From: Streptococcus oralis
Lineage (GTDB): Bacteria; Bacillota; Bacilli; Lactobacillales; Streptococcaceae
Direction of reading: 5' to 3'
DNA: 64,000 bases
Assembly (NCBI RefSeq): GCF_019334565.1
Contig: NZ_CP079724.1
Coordinates: 1,509,001 to 1,573,000, forward strand
Position numbers and translations under genes: made by a program. A model generated the notes under the pieces. The model was not told the origin of the DNA, did not search any database, and saw nothing but the letters and a program-made list of their open reading frames with translations. Shown here one piece after another: positions 37,194-46,525 of this stretch (within the stretch, counting starts at the first letter, position 1; the number at the start of each line of letters is the position of its first letter).

Positions 37194-37225
37194 AAGGCCT
37201 AGCTATTTCTAGCTAGACCTTTTTT
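37194..37225. terminator. Bidirectional terminator between serS and the TDT-family gene
   Basis: AAGGCCTAGCT and AGCTAGACCTT around a six-base loop, followed by T on the plus strand; one pair is C-A on the plus strand and a G-U wobble on the minus strand. The stop codon of the minus-strand gene (37213) lies inside it. Confidence 0.8.
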
Positions 37226-38112
37226 CGTAACCAAATCAGATAACCAACCAAGACAAAGAATAAAATAGTGAGGCAAATAACGGTTTCAGCCAATACCAGA
37301 TAATCCAGAAATGGAAGTTTCAAGATTCCCTGAGCCATCTTGAGCGAAGTAGCTGTGATAATGGTTGGGAAGGTTAGGGCTGAGAAGGCTGGTTGAAATC
37401 CTTGTTTTAAAATATTGGGCAGGCGAGTTAAAACAAAGAAAAAGAAGGACTGAGATGCCAAAATCATGACGATCAAGAGCCAAGTCGGTAGGCTTGCTCC
37501 TCCAACTCGAACTAGGGAAGCCAAGAGTAGAGAAAAGGGAGCACAGTAGATTCCTTCCTGTCCAAGCAAGGCCACTGGGAGTGGATCTTTCTTTAAATCC
37601 CTATAAATAAGGGGATAGAGATAGAAGGTCAAGACAAAACCAAAACTCAAGGTCGCATAGGCAATCTCGATAATGCCTACCAGAGGATAGGTCAAGGCTG
37701 CTACTGCTATCCCCACATAGAGCACCGTCCAGCTTGGAGTCGCATTGACCTTCCGACCTGGACAGGCAAATTTGATGGTAAAAGTAGCAATCAAAGCCAA
37801 ATCCAAGAGAAATGAAAACCACCAGATCCCTTGTGCTACTATAGGAAGAGCAGGGAATACGCGAAAGACATAGGTCGACAAAATCATCCCAGCCATGGGA
37901 AAGGTAGCCATCCCAGACAAAAGAGGGGGCTTGGTCAATTCTTTCCTGGTTTCTTCCCAATTAAAAAGATGAAGAATCAGAAAGAAAAGCCACAAAACTA
38001 ATCCAGTCAGACTCAATAAATGCGACAGAACTGGCCAAGTATCTGCAATCAGATTTCCTGCACCTGCTAAACCTAATAAACAGCCAGAGAATACTAAGGG
38101 GAGCTTTTTCAT
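37213..38112 (-). CDS. TDT-family (tellurite resistance/dicarboxylate-like) transporter
   Basis: A 299-residue protein with about ten hydrophobic segments, beginning MKKLPLVFSGCLLGLAGAGN. Such N-termini are typical of the TDT (TehA/SLAC1-like) family of anion channels and transporters. Streptococcal members have sometimes been mislabelled exfoliative toxin. The segment LSGMATFPMAGMILSTYVF is typical of the fold. I chose the ATG at 38112, with GGAGG upstream, instead of an in-frame TTG four codons earlier. The substrate is unknown. Confidence 0.83.
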   Translation of the reverse strand: MKKLPLVFSGCLLGLAGAGNLIADTWPVLSHLLSLTGLVLWLFFLILHLFNWEETRKELTKPPLLSGMATFPMAGMILSTYVFRVFPALPIVAQGIWWFSFLLDLALIATFTIKFACPGRKVNATPSWTVLYVGIAVAALTYPLVGIIEIAYATLSFGFVLTFYLYPLIYRDLKKDPLPVALLGQEGIYCAPFSLLLASLVRVGGASLPTWLLIVMILASQSFFFFVLTRLPNILKQGFQPAFSALTFPTIITATSLKMAQGILKLPFLDYLVLAETVICLTILFFVLVGYLIWLRKKV

Positions 38113-38173
38113 CCGAGCCTCCAATAATCATGTTATTATTAGTATAGCATAAAAGCGCTTAAATGAGGACTTA

Positions 38174-38206
38174 AAAAACGAAGTTGGAAATTCAAACTTC
38201 GTTTTT
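38174..38206 (-). terminator. Terminator after the acyl-CoA-dehydrogenase-like gene
   Basis: Twelve-base-pair stem (AAAAACGAAGTT and complement) with a nine-base loop and flanking A/T runs, 14 bases after the stop codon. Confidence 0.85.
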
Positions 38207-38219
38207 ATTCTACTATTTT

Positions 38220-39284
38220 TTAACTCGTTGCTAAGATATGGCGCAACTGAACAGCGCTTGGAGAAACAATCGGAAGAAAGGCTCCTTCATTCCAACGACG
38301 GATAAAACCAGATGTTGATTTGCTAAAGTAGCCTCTACCTCCACCAGCTTGTAACTCTAATAGCAGACTTTGAGCAACTATGTCCACAATGTCTATTCTT
38401 AACTGAAAGAGTTCACGCGGATTGGTAACGAAATAGGAACGATCAGACAATCCCTGATAAAGAGCTTGTCGAATAGCATCTAACTGCTCTACCCGATATT
38501 GCCATTCATCTGTTAATACACTTCGTTTCCCCAATTCTTTTTCTACTTCTGATAGAGAGCGTTCAGCTAAACCAAAAGCCAAACCAAATTGGTAACCTAA
38601 AAATGCTGGACGATTTTGAGTTAAAAATTCTTTAGCATTCTTAGATAGAATCCACTCTTCTTTTAAAGGAACCCGATTAAAGGTCAAAGCAGCCGTATTT
38701 CCTCCCTGAAGAGAAACGAATTCTAAGTCTTCCGAACGACTAAAAATCTCTGCATCTGATGGCACAGCCACCACATAACTTTTACTTGGATCATCAGCAA
38801 AACCTGCTACAAAAATGGTTAAGAATCGATTTCTACGGGCATTGGTTACCCATGGCAGTCGCCCTTTTAGATAAAATTGTCCATTTTCTTCGACGATATA
38901 AACATTCAGCTCTTCTAAATCAGATAAATACTTGACAGCATTAGACAGAGCAGTTGCACCTGCATATTCACCAGACAAGAGTTTTTCCAGATAGTTTTCT
39001 TTCAAATAGGAATTATCTGATTGGAGAATATTGTCAATTAGGGTACGTTGTCCCCAGGAAATAAAGGAGGCCGTCAAGGAATGTTGTGCAAGTTCTGCAA
39101 GGATATCAATGACATCTTGATCACTTCCGTCTGAACCGCCGAGAGATTCTGGAACACCTACCCGAAAAGCTCCTTCTGCTGCAATCCTTTCAATCAGTTG
39201 CTCTCCAGCCTCACAAGACTGTTTATCAATTTCATCAGCATGCTGGTCTAACCAGCTCAAAAACTCTTCGGAAAAAAATCCCAT
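38220..39284 (-). CDS. Acyl-CoA dehydrogenase-like flavoprotein
   Basis: A 354-residue protein with the overall layout of acyl-CoA dehydrogenases. An N-terminal helical domain has FRVGVPESLGGSDGSDQDVI, followed by a central beta domain (GRLPWVTNARRNRFLTIFVAG) and a C-terminal helical domain with LQAGGGRGYFSKS. It is slightly shorter than typical family members (about 380). Streptococci lack fatty-acid beta-oxidation, so a classical dehydrogenase role is doubtful; an FMN- or FAD-dependent monooxygenase-like or sulfur-related role is possible. It lies 14 bases downstream of an AhpD-like gene and is probably in one operon with it. Confidence 0.75.
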   Translation of the reverse strand: MGFFSEEFLSWLDQHADEIDKQSCEAGEQLIERIAAEGAFRVGVPESLGGSDGSDQDVIDILAELAQHSLTASFISWGQRTLIDNILQSDNSYLKENYLEKLLSGEYAGATALSNAVKYLSDLEELNVYIVEENGQFYLKGRLPWVTNARRNRFLTIFVAGFADDPSKSYVVAVPSDAEIFSRSEDLEFVSLQGGNTAALTFNRVPLKEEWILSKNAKEFLTQNRPAFLGYQFGLAFGLAERSLSEVEKELGKRSVLTDEWQYRVEQLDAIRQALYQGLSDRSYFVTNPRELFQLRIDIVDIVAQSLLLELQAGGGRGYFSKSTSGFIRRWNEGAFLPIVSPSAVQLRHILATS

Positions 39285-39298
39285 ACTTTTCCCTCCTC

Positions 39299-39847
39299 TT
39301 AAGCATAAGGTTGTAATTCTGGGTTAATAGGCGTATTGGCTAGGTTGTTGGCATAGTTGCAAAGGCTGGCAAGACTAACACCGAGAACCACATCCAAGGC
39401 ATTTTGTTGCGTGTAGCCAGCTTCCAAAAATTCACTAAGGGCTTCATCTCCTACACGCCCTTTGGTATTGATGACCGCCAAGGTAAACTTAGCTAGGGTG
39501 TCCAATTTAGGATCTGTTTCAATCGGAGTGCGGTTGCGGAGAGCTTGGAGAAGATCATCATTCATCTGGATTTGTTTGATTGAAAAGGCTGTGTGACCTG
39601 CGACGCAGAAAGCACAACCATTGGTTACGGCAGCTGTGATTTGTACTACTTCGCGTTCCACTGGTGTCAGGCTATTGCGGCGGTTGATAGCTCCGAAAGT
39701 TCGGTAGGCTTCAAGCGCGGTTGGGGCATTGGCCAAGAGACCGATTAGGTTGGGAATATAGCCGTTGTTGTCTTTTTGTACAGTTTCAAGAACTTCTTTT
39801 ACTTCTGCTGGTGCTGATTCTACTGTGTGGATTGTAAATGTTGTCAT
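39299..39847 (-). CDS. AhpD/carboxymuconolactone decarboxylase-family protein
   Basis: A 182-residue all-helical protein. The redox motif is Cys78-Ala-Phe-Cys81 followed by His85 (NGCAFCVAGHTAFS), the peroxidase-type signature of AhpD-like proteins. It probably acts in thiol-dependent peroxide or alkyl-hydroperoxide reduction, but no AhpC partner is nearby. It is the first gene of a two-gene unit with the acyl-CoA-dehydrogenase-like gene. The RBS is AGAGG. Confidence 0.85.
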   Translation of the reverse strand: MTTFTIHTVESAPAEVKEVLETVQKDNNGYIPNLIGLLANAPTALEAYRTFGAINRRNSLTPVEREVVQITAAVTNGCAFCVAGHTAFSIKQIQMNDDLLQALRNRTPIETDPKLDTLAKFTLAVINTKGRVGDEALSEFLEAGYTQQNALDVVLGVSLASLCNYANNLANTPINPELQPYA

Positions 39848-39948
39848 AAGAAACCTCTTTTCATTTTATTGTCATTTAGTCTATCATAGAATTTTCCCCT
39901 TGGATAATATATATTTTCAATCGCCTTGATAAGAAATGTCTATGAAAT

Positions 39949-39975
39949 GAAAAAAATCACACTAAAAGTGTGATT
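39949..39975 (-). terminator. Terminator after the glycine/alanine symporter gene
   Basis: AATCACACT and AGTGTGATT around a three-base loop, followed by seven T on the minus strand, 4 bases after the stop codon. Confidence 0.85.
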
Positions 39976-39978
39976 AGG

Positions 39979-41301
39979 TTAATGTTTAAAATACTTTTTA
40001 GTCTCAGCAATGACGACTGGCGACAAAACTAAGAGGGCAATCAAGTTAGGCAATGCCATCAAGGCATTGACGATATCTGCGATAATCCAGACCATGTCCA
40101 ATTCGATAAATCCTCCCAACAAGACCATGACTACAAAGACTACACGGTAAAGCCAGATAAAGTGGACACCAAAGAGAAACTCAAAACAGCGCTCTCCGTA
40201 GTAGTTCCATCCGAGAATCGTCGTAAAGGCAAAGAGTACAAGGAAGATGGTCAAAAGAGCTGGTCCAAAGTGTGAAAAAACTGTTGAAAAGGCTGACTGG
40301 GTCAAGGCAACTCCATTCAAATCACCACTCCAAACCCCAGTTACCAAGATTGTTAGACCTGTCAGAGTACAGATAATCAAAGTATCAATAAAGGTTCCTG
40401 TCATGGAAATCAAGCCTTGCTCGACAGGCTCATTTGTCTTGGCCGCAGCCGCTGCAATGGGAGCAGAACCAAGACCAGATTCGTTAGAAAAGACTCCTCG
40501 CGCCACACCATTCTGGATAGCCATCCGAATGCTGGCACCTGCAAAACCGCCTACCGCAGCAGCTGGACTAAAGGCTGAAGTAAAAATCAGGGCAAGTGTG
40601 GCTGGGATTTTCTCGATATTAAAGAGAATAACTGTAAGAGTCCCTAAAATATAGACAATAGCCATAAAAGGAACCACTGCTGTCGAAACTTTTGATATGG
40701 ATTTGAGGCCACCAAAGACAGCAATCCCTACAAAAATCGATAAAATCAGAGCTGTGATGGCTGGATCAATTTGAGCTGTATTTTGAATGGATTCTGTAAT
40801 CGAATTGACTTGGGTAAAGGTACCAATCCCTAGAAGGGCAACCAATACACCAGCTAGGGCAAAGAAGATTGCAAGGGGACGCCACTTTTCTCCCATCCCC
40901 AAAAGAATGTAATGCATGGGTCCTCCAGCTACAGCTCCATTTGCATCCTTTGTGCGATATTTGATGGCCAACAAGCCTTCGGCATATTTGGTCGCCATCC
41001 CAAAGAAGGCCGCCATCCACATCCAAAAGAGTGCCCCTGGTCCCCCAACCTTAATGGCTGTTGCAACCCCGATGATATTTCCCGTACCAACGGTGGCGGC
41101 TAAAGCCGTACAGAGAGCAGCAAAGCTCGACACATCGCCATGCCCCTTATCCTTGGTAAAGATCAACTGAAAGGCCTTTGGGAGACGAGCCACCTGCAAA
41201 AGGCCTAGTCGGATTGTCAAATAGATACCCGTTCCGACCAATAAGATCAAGAGGGGAGGCCCCCAAACGAAAGCATCAAGCGCTTTTAGCAATTCTAACA
41301 T
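39979..41301 (-). CDS. Sodium:alanine/glycine symporter (AGCS family)
   Basis: A 440-residue transporter with about eleven membrane segments of the AgcS/AlsT family. Diagnostic stretches are TALAATVGTGNIIGVATAI, GGPGALFWMWMAAFFGMATK and GVFSNESGLGSAPIAAAAAK. It imports a small neutral amino acid with sodium. The glycine riboswitch directly upstream shows that glycine is the relevant regulatory ligand and makes glycine the likely main substrate. The RBS AGGAGAAGG precedes the ATG. Confidence 0.94.
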   Translation of the reverse strand: MLELLKALDAFVWGPPLLILLVGTGIYLTIRLGLLQVARLPKAFQLIFTKDKGHGDVSSFAALCTALAATVGTGNIIGVATAIKVGGPGALFWMWMAAFFGMATKYAEGLLAIKYRTKDANGAVAGGPMHYILLGMGEKWRPLAIFFALAGVLVALLGIGTFTQVNSITESIQNTAQIDPAITALILSIFVGIAVFGGLKSISKVSTAVVPFMAIVYILGTLTVILFNIEKIPATLALIFTSAFSPAAAVGGFAGASIRMAIQNGVARGVFSNESGLGSAPIAAAAAKTNEPVEQGLISMTGTFIDTLIICTLTGLTILVTGVWSGDLNGVALTQSAFSTVFSHFGPALLTIFLVLFAFTTILGWNYYGERCFEFLFGVHFIWLYRVVFVVMVLLGGFIELDMVWIIADIVNALMALPNLIALLVLSPVVIAETKKYFKH

Positions 41302-41324
41302 ATCCTTCTCCTATCTTTCAACCC

Positions 41325-41476
41325 CAAAAGAAAGAGCACATGCAAGATACATGTACTCTGGAATGCTTAGATAAATGCCAAAAAGCGGTCTATCCTAGCT
41401 CTGTCCTTTTACCTGAGAGTTTGAGCAGTTACCTGCCTTGCCCCTTCGGTGCCTTTACGGTCTCTCCAGAGTTCCG
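41325..41476 (-). promoter_or_regulatory. Single-aptamer glycine riboswitch with terminator
   Basis: On the minus strand the aptamer (41476-41396) carries the conserved blocks GGAGAGACC (41467-41459), GCACCGAAGGGGCAA (41452-41438), ACTCTCAGGT (41420-41411) and AAAGGACAGAG (41408-41398). P1 is formed by ACTCTG and CAGAGCT. A terminator hairpin (AGAGTACATG and CATGTGCTCT, 41359-41333) with a TTTCTTTT tail follows. Only one aptamer is visible. Singlet glycine switches before transporters are generally reported as OFF switches; direction here is inference. Confidence 0.92.
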
Positions 41477-41554
41477 TCCATTTACAGTCATGGAAAACAA
41501 ACCTTTCTCCACTTCTATTAAACTTCATTCGGTGTTGGTATTTTATTTTTTATT

Positions 41555-41583
41555 ATTCTACAAGAAAAGTTAGCCTTTGTCAA
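41555..41583 (-). promoter_or_regulatory. Promoter of the glycine riboswitch-symporter transcript
   Basis: Minus-strand TTGACA (consensus), 17-base spacer, TAGAAT. About 70 bases of leader precede the aptamer. Apart from this promoter and the riboswitch, the 41302-41647 intergenic region shows nothing else. Confidence 0.8.
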
Positions 41584-41647
41584 TATATTCTATGAAAATT
41601 TTTGACCTTTCATTCCCTTTTTCAGAAAGAGCGAATCCTTCTTCTCT

Positions 41648-43984
41648 CTATCCTTTAAAGGTCACAATGGTTGCGCCACTGCCTCCAGCATTCTGTGGAG
41701 CATAGCCGAAAGTCTTAACATGCTTGTTTCTTTGTAGGTATTTGGTGACTCCTTCACGGATGACACCTGTTCCGATACCATGGATGATGTCGACTTGCGC
41801 CATGTTATTGAGCAGGGCTTGGTCAATAAAGGCGTCCAGCTCATTCATGGCCTCTTCGTACCGTTTGCCACGAAGATCCAGTCTGGCTTGCGGACCACGA
41901 TCAGAAGCACGTTTGACGACATTGACTTGTTTCTTCTTGACTGGGGCTTCTTGCTGGGCCTGAACAAGGTCAAATTCTTTCTCTTCCAAGGTCATCTTGA
42001 TCAAACCGACTTGGGCTTCCCAACGGCCGTCCTTAAGCTGATTGGTCAAGGTTCCACGTTGTCCATAACTGAGGACCACAATATCATCCCCCACCTTCGG
42101 AGCTCGTTTTTTCTTGGCCTTTTGAAGGACCTTGTTTTTAGACAAGTCGACTTTTTCAGGGGCTAGTTTTTTCAGTTTAGACTTGGCTTCAATGATTTCG
42201 TGGGGTTTGAGTTGAGACTTACTGTGGAGGTTCTTGAGAATCTGGTCACTCTCATTTAGAGCGAGTTCCACAATCTCGGCAGCTTGTTCACGCGCCTTGT
42301 TAAGCTCGGTTTCTTTTTCACGATTGAGTTCGTTGTAGAGTTTTTTGAGTGCACGGTTCATCTTGAGGTTTTCTTGCTCCACCTCACGGATATTGTCCAA
42401 GCGTTTACGGCTTTCAAGCGTTTGCTCTTCCAATTGCTCAATGATACGGTTGACATCATTATCTTGATTGACCTGCTGACTGGCATCCCCGACGATGACA
42501 TCTGACAGTCCTAGGCGTTTGGCGATTTCAAAGGCATTGCTTCGACCAGGAACTCCCTGCATAAAGCGATAGGTCGGACGCAGGCTGGCTGTATCAAACT
42601 CCATACTGGCATTTTGCACAAAGGCTGTCTCAATACCATAAGCCTTGAGTTCTGGATAGTGGGTCGTCGCCATAGTCTTGACCTGACGCAGACGAAGATC
42701 CTCCAGAATAGCCATAGCAAGTGCTGCTCCTTCCTGCGGATCGGTCCCAGCCCCGAGCTCATCTAGCAATAAGAGCGAGTGCTGATTGACCTTGCCAAGA
42801 ATATCTACGATATTGGTCATGTGGCTGGAGAAGGTAGACAAACTCTGCTCAATAGACTGTTCATCGCCAATATCTGCAAAGACTTCTTCGAAAATACCAA
42901 CACGGCTTCCTTTATCAGCTAAAATGGGCAAGCCTGACTGGGCCATGAGTTGAGTCAAGCCCAGGGTTTTGAGCATGATGGTCTTCCCACCAGTATTGGG
43001 ACCTGTAATGACAATAGCCGTTAATTCCTTACCAAAGTGTACATCATTTGCGACAGCATTCTTGACCAAAGGATGGCGGACATGAAGGAGTTGAATCTCT
43101 TGGTTCTCTGAAAGTTGAGGAACAACTGCTTGTCTTTCTTGAATGAAACGCACCTTGGCACGAATCAAGTCTAAATGGCTGATAATCCATGCGTCATTAG
43201 CAATCTCTGCAGCATGAGGGCGGACCCGTTCTGAGAGTTCCTGTAGGATGCGAATCATCTCATAGCGTTCGTCTGCTCGCAGACTAGCGATTTCTTCGCT
43301 CAGCTTGACCACTTCACGGGGTTCGATATAGACGGTGTTTCCACTGGCAGAGATGTCATGGACAACACCCGCAATCTTGTTGCGGTAAGTGTTTTTCACG
43401 GGTAAGACTTGACGGCCATTTCGGCTAGCGATTATGCCTTCCGTCAACATTTGCACTTTTTGCTTGAGCAAGTCTTGCAAGACATTTCGAACTTGACTCT
43501 CGCTATCATGGATTTTCCGACGGATGCGTGCCAGTTCTTCGCTGGCAAAATTCTCGATAAATCCTGCATCATTTAGGGCTTGGAGACTTCCTTGCAAGTG
43601 TGGAAAATCATGTAGTTTTTCAAACCATCTCGCCAACTGCTCCAAACGTACATTTTCAAGATTGGCATAAAAACCTTGCAACTCTCTGCTAGCAAGCAAG
43701 ACCCGTTTGAGGAGCAGGAACTCCTCAATATTGAGGTCCGCCCCCATCTCCAGACGCTTGCAGACAGCTGAAATCTCACGTGTCGCTAGGATGGTAAAGT
43801 GGGGTTGCTCCACAAATAGAGCTTGCATTTCCTCCATCTCTGTAAAGGCTTGCTTGATCTTATCAGTCTTGGCAGTCGGAGCCAAGCCTTTTAGCTCCTC
43901 TAGTCCTTGTTCTGTCAGGAGATGCGGTTCAAACAAGGCTTTGATTTTATTAAATTCTAAGGTTTCTAGTATTTTTGTATTCAT
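41648..43984 (-). CDS. mutS2: MutS2/RqcU (Smr-domain ATPase)
   Basis: A 778-residue MutS family member lacking the mismatch-recognition domain. The Walker A motif [15 protein letters not shown] lies at about residue 325-340, then [19 protein letters not shown] long Lys/Glu-rich coiled coil (about 510-620), a KOW-like segment and a C-terminal Smr domain (about 700-778, [12 protein letters not shown] and [14 protein letters not shown]) follow. In B. subtilis MutS2 (RqcU) splits collided ribosomes for quality control; an anti-recombination role has also been proposed. Length is normal. Confidence 0.96.
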   Translation of the reverse strand: MNTKILETLEFNKIKALFEPHLLTEQGLEELKGLAPTAKTDKIKQAFTEMEEMQALFVEQPHFTILATREISAVCKRLEMGADLNIEEFLLLKRVLLASRELQGFYANLENVRLEQLARWFEKLHDFPHLQGSLQALNDAGFIENFASEELARIRRKIHDSESQVRNVLQDLLKQKVQMLTEGIIASRNGRQVLPVKNTYRNKIAGVVHDISASGNTVYIEPREVVKLSEEIASLRADERYEMIRILQELSERVRPHAAEIANDAWIISHLDLIRAKVRFIQERQAVVPQLSENQEIQLLHVRHPLVKNAVANDVHFGKELTAIVITGPNTGGKTIMLKTLGLTQLMAQSGLPILADKGSRVGIFEEVFADIGDEQSIEQSLSTFSSHMTNIVDILGKVNQHSLLLLDELGAGTDPQEGAALAMAILEDLRLRQVKTMATTHYPELKAYGIETAFVQNASMEFDTASLRPTYRFMQGVPGRSNAFEIAKRLGLSDVIVGDASQQVNQDNDVNRIIEQLEEQTLESRKRLDNIREVEQENLKMNRALKKLYNELNREKETELNKAREQAAEIVELALNESDQILKNLHSKSQLKPHEIIEAKSKLKKLAPEKVDLSKNKVLQKAKKKRAPKVGDDIVVLSYGQRGTLTNQLKDGRWEAQVGLIKMTLEEKEFDLVQAQQEAPVKKKQVNVVKRASDRGPQARLDLRGKRYEEAMNELDAFIDQALLNNMAQVDIIHGIGTGVIREGVTKYLQRNKHVKTFGYAPQNAGGSGATIVTFKG

Positions 43985-44057
43985 ATTTTTTCCTTGTATG
44001 CTGGTTTACAAGATTATAGCAACTAGAGGTTTTGACCTAGTCGTCCAATCTGTAAAC

Positions 44058-44085
44058 AAAGGGCTAGGAAAAATCCCGCCCTTTT
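44058..44085 (-). terminator. Hairpin between cvpA and mutS2
   Basis: On the minus strand GGGCGGGA and TCCTAGCCC form a stem with a short U loop, followed by TTTGTTT, right after the cvpA stop. Probably a partial terminator. Confidence 0.5.
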
Positions 44086-44633
44086 TATCCGATTAAATTT
44101 GTCACCCAAAGTTGTTTGATAAGGTTTGTCGTAAAAGGGACACTTTGGATGATATGTTTGGCTACTATACTTTTTTCGAGTGAATTTTGAATGACTGCCA
44201 GAGGCACTGTTGCAAGAATAGTCAGAGCCATTTGCAAGACAAATAAGGTTACCAATAGAGATAAGAGGCCTGATCCAATACGCAACCATTTGACATCGAG
44301 CTTTTTAGTTGGAATCAAGTGCAGGAACAAACCGACAAAACGTCCGATACTATAACAAATTCCGAAAACTAAAAGGTAGGCTAGGCCCGCATAAAAGACC
44401 TTGTCTAGCTGAAACAGCTGGTCTGAAGGGAAGAAAAAGGTTCCCTGTCCTTCCTGAGGATTGGCATAAGGGACAAGTAAGTGGAAGTGATCTCCCAGTG
44501 ATTTATAAAACTGTCCCGCAACAAAGGCTGAAATCACTGCCACGAGGAAATAATAAACTTGCAGGACCAAACCTCTACGGTAGCCGATGTAAAAGCCCCA
44601 AGCAAGAACCAATAAGAGTATGATTGAAATCAT
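44085..44633 (-). CDS. cvpA: CvpA-family membrane protein
   Basis: A 182-residue protein with four hydrophobic segments, beginning MISIILLLVLAWGFYIGYRRG, the CvpA family start. CvpA is linked to colicin V production in E. coli and to envelope stress tolerance elsewhere; its biochemical role is unknown. The ATG overlaps the zapA stop (ATGA), so translation is coupled. The zapA-cvpA-mutS2 order is conserved in Firmicutes. Confidence 0.88.
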   Translation of the reverse strand: MISIILLLVLAWGFYIGYRRGLVLQVYYFLVAVISAFVAGQFYKSLGDHFHLLVPYANPQEGQGTFFFPSDQLFQLDKVFYAGLAYLLVFGICYSIGRFVGLFLHLIPTKKLDVKWLRIGSGLLSLLVTLFVLQMALTILATVPLAVIQNSLEKSIVAKHIIQSVPFTTNLIKQLWVTNLIG

Positions 44634-44932
44634 AGGGAGTCCTCAATCTTGCTCTGTTCTTGTTTGACAGCAATTAACTTGTGGCGGAGTTCTAACAACT
44701 CTTGCTCCTTGTCATCAAATTCAATTTCACGGTTGAGTTGTGTAGACAGACAATTGACCGCCAAAAGAAGCGCAATGGTTTCATCATCCGCCCCAGGCAT
44801 TTGTTCTTTAATTGCTTGGTATTTTTCAGTCGCAACCTTGGCAATTTCCTCCATAAAGAGGTTGTCATGCTCGGTTGTTAAGGTTAATGTCTTTTTTCCG
44901 AATGTAAACTTATATCGATTTAGATTTGCCAT
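44630..44932 (-). CDS. zapA: Cell division protein ZapA
   Basis: A 100-residue ZapA that cross-links FtsZ filaments at the division ring. It begins MANLNRYKFTFGKKTLTLTT and ends in a coiled coil (FDDKEQELLELRHKLIAVKQ). I chose the ATG at 44932, with GAGGTG upstream, rather than the GTG inside that RBS. It has a good promoter (44950-44978), is divergent from rnhC, and overlaps cvpA by 4 bases. Confidence 0.9.
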   Translation of the reverse strand: MANLNRYKFTFGKKTLTLTTEHDNLFMEEIAKVATEKYQAIKEQMPGADDETIALLLAVNCLSTQLNREIEFDDKEQELLELRHKLIAVKQEQSKIEDSL

Positions 44933-44949
44933 AAAATTCACCTCACGAT

Positions 44950-44978
44950 ATTATACCAAATTTCGCTAACTTTGTCAG
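44950..44978 (-). promoter_or_regulatory. zapA-cvpA-mutS2 promoter
   Basis: Minus-strand CTGACA, 17-base spacer ending TTTGG, TATAAT, so it also has an extended -10. It diverges from the rnhC promoter. Confidence 0.75.
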
Positions 44979-45005
44979 TTTTTACCAATTCTCCTGCTTT
45001 TGTGG

Positions 45006-45011
45006 TACAAT
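45006..45011 (+). promoter_or_regulatory. Extended -10 of rnhC, placed for a leaderless transcript
   Basis: TGTGGTACAAT ends 7 bases before the rnhC ATG, so initiation about 7 bases downstream of the -10 would fall at or next to the start codon. No consensus -35 is present. Confidence 0.6.
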
Positions 45012-45018
45012 AGAGACT

Positions 45019-45900
45019 ATGGCAAGTATCACACTCATACCAAGTGAACAGGAAATTCAGAGCTTTTTAAGTCAGTATCATAAGGCTCTCAGTCCTAGTA
45101 AAAATCCCTATATTCGCTATTTTTTGAGACTGCCTCAGGCAACGGTTTCCATCTATACTTCTGGAAAAGTCCTCCTGCAGGGCGAAGCTGCTGAGCAATA
45201 CGCTAGTTTCTTTGGTTATCAAGTTCAACAAGAAAACAGTGGTCAAGATTTTCCTATGATTGGGACTGATGAGGTGGGAAATGGTTCCTACTTTGGTGGA
45301 CTGGCTGTCGTGGCTTCCTTCGTGACACCTGACCAGCATAACTTCTTGCGAAAACTCGGTGTGGGGGATTCCAAGACTCTGACAGACCAAAAGATTCGTC
45401 AGATTGCCCCTATCCTTAAAGAAAAGGTCCAGCACCAAGCGCTCCTTCTTTCACCGAGCAAGTATAATGAAGTTATCGGAGAGCGTTACAATGCTGTTTC
45501 TGTAAAGGTTGCCCTTCACAACCAGGCTATCTTTCTCCTGCTTCAAAAAGGAGTCCAGCCAGAGAAAATCGTGATTGATGCTTTTACAAGCGCTAAAAAC
45601 TATGACAAGTACTTGGCGCAAGAAGCCAACCGTTTTCCAAATAAGATCACTTTGGAAGAAAAAGCTGAGGGCAAATATCTGGCTGTTGCGGTTAGCTCCA
45701 TCATTGCGCGTGATCTCTTCCTCGAAAACTTAGAAAATCTTGGACGAGAACTAGGCTATCAACTGCCAAGCGGCGCTGGAACTGCATCTGATAAGGTTGC
45801 TAGCAAAATCCTTCAAGCCTATGGTATGAAGGGACTTCATTTCTGCGCTAAACTGCATTTTAAAAACACTGAAAAAGCCAAAACACTTCTAGAAAGGTAA
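45019..45900 (+). CDS. rnhC: Ribonuclease HIII
   Basis: A 293-residue RNase HIII that cuts RNA in RNA-DNA hybrids. An N-terminal TBP-like substrate-binding domain (about 1-85) is followed by the catalytic RNase H fold starting [20 protein letters not shown], with acidic active-site residues, and [15 protein letters not shown]. The start [11 protein letters not shown] matches streptococcal homologues. The -10 ends 7 bases upstream and no Shine-Dalgarno is visible, so the mRNA may be leaderless. It is followed after 3 bases by lepB. Confidence 0.95.
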   Translation: MASITLIPSEQEIQSFLSQYHKALSPSKNPYIRYFLRLPQATVSIYTSGKVLLQGEAAEQYASFFGYQVQQENSGQDFPMIGTDEVGNGSYFGGLAVVASFVTPDQHNFLRKLGVGDSKTLTDQKIRQIAPILKEKVQHQALLLSPSKYNEVIGERYNAVSVKVALHNQAIFLLLQKGVQPEKIVIDAFTSAKNYDKYLAQEANRFPNKITLEEKAEGKYLAVAVSSIIARDLFLENLENLGRELGYQLPSGAGTASDKVASKILQAYGMKGLHFCAKLHFKNTEKAKTLLER

Positions 45901-45903
45901 ATT

Positions 45904-46518
45904 ATGAATTCGTTTAAAACATTTCTAAAAGAATGGGGAGTTTTCTTCCTGATTATCGCACTGGTCGGTCTTAGCCGTATCTTTCTTTGGAGCAATGTCC
46001 GTGTAGAAGGACACTCTATGGACCCTACCCTAGCCGACGGAGAAGTTCTCTTCGTTGTTAAACACCTCCCAATTGACCGCTTCGACATCGTGGTTGCGCA
46101 CGAGGAAGACGGAAATAAAGACATTGTCAAAAGGGTTATCGGTATGCCTGGTGATACCATCCGCTACGAAAATGACAAACTCTTTATCAACGGTGAAGAA
46201 ACGAATGAACCTTACCTAGCTGAATACCTCAACTTGTTCAAAACAGAAAAGTTGCAAAACACCTATACTGGCAAAGGATTTGAAGGCAATAAGGGAGTTT
46301 ACTTTAGAGAACTTGCTCAAAAAGCACAAGCCTTTACAGTCGATGTCAATTCCAATACCAGCTTCAGCTTTACTGTCCCTCAAGGTGAGTATCTTCTCCT
46401 TGGTGACGATCGTCTAGTCTCTAGCGACAGCCGCCATGTCGGTACCTTCAAGGCCAGCGATATCAAGGGTGAAGCAAAATTCCGTTTCTGGCCACTTAAC
46501 CGTATCGGAACTTTTTAA
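45904..46518 (+). CDS. lepB: Type I signal peptidase
   Basis: A 204-residue signal peptidase that cleaves Sec signal peptides outside the membrane. One N-terminal transmembrane segment (about 12-28) anchors it. The catalytic dyad is Ser38 in VEGHSMDPTL and Lys76 in DIVKRVIGMPGD. The later box LLGDDRLVSSDSRHVG is also present. It is coupled to rnhC (3-base gap, RBS AAAGG inside the rnhC end) and followed by a terminator. Confidence 0.96.
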   Translation: MNSFKTFLKEWGVFFLIIALVGLSRIFLWSNVRVEGHSMDPTLADGEVLFVVKHLPIDRFDIVVAHEEDGNKDIVKRVIGMPGDTIRYENDKLFINGEETNEPYLAEYLNLFKTEKLQNTYTGKGFEGNKGVYFRELAQKAQAFTVDVNSNTSFSFTVPQGEYLLLGDDRLVSSDSRHVGTFKASDIKGEAKFRFWPLNRIGTF

Positions 46519-46525
46519 GATAAGG

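Noticed and set aside
41477-41548. A second glycine aptamer upstream of the visible one
   Set aside because: The conserved blocks (GGAGAG, GCCGAAGGGGCAA-like, CTCTCAGG) are not repeated there.
44309-44623. A plus-strand open frame of about 100 codons opposite cvpA
   Set aside because: No ribosome binding site, no recognisable domain, and it lies fully antisense to a conserved gene.
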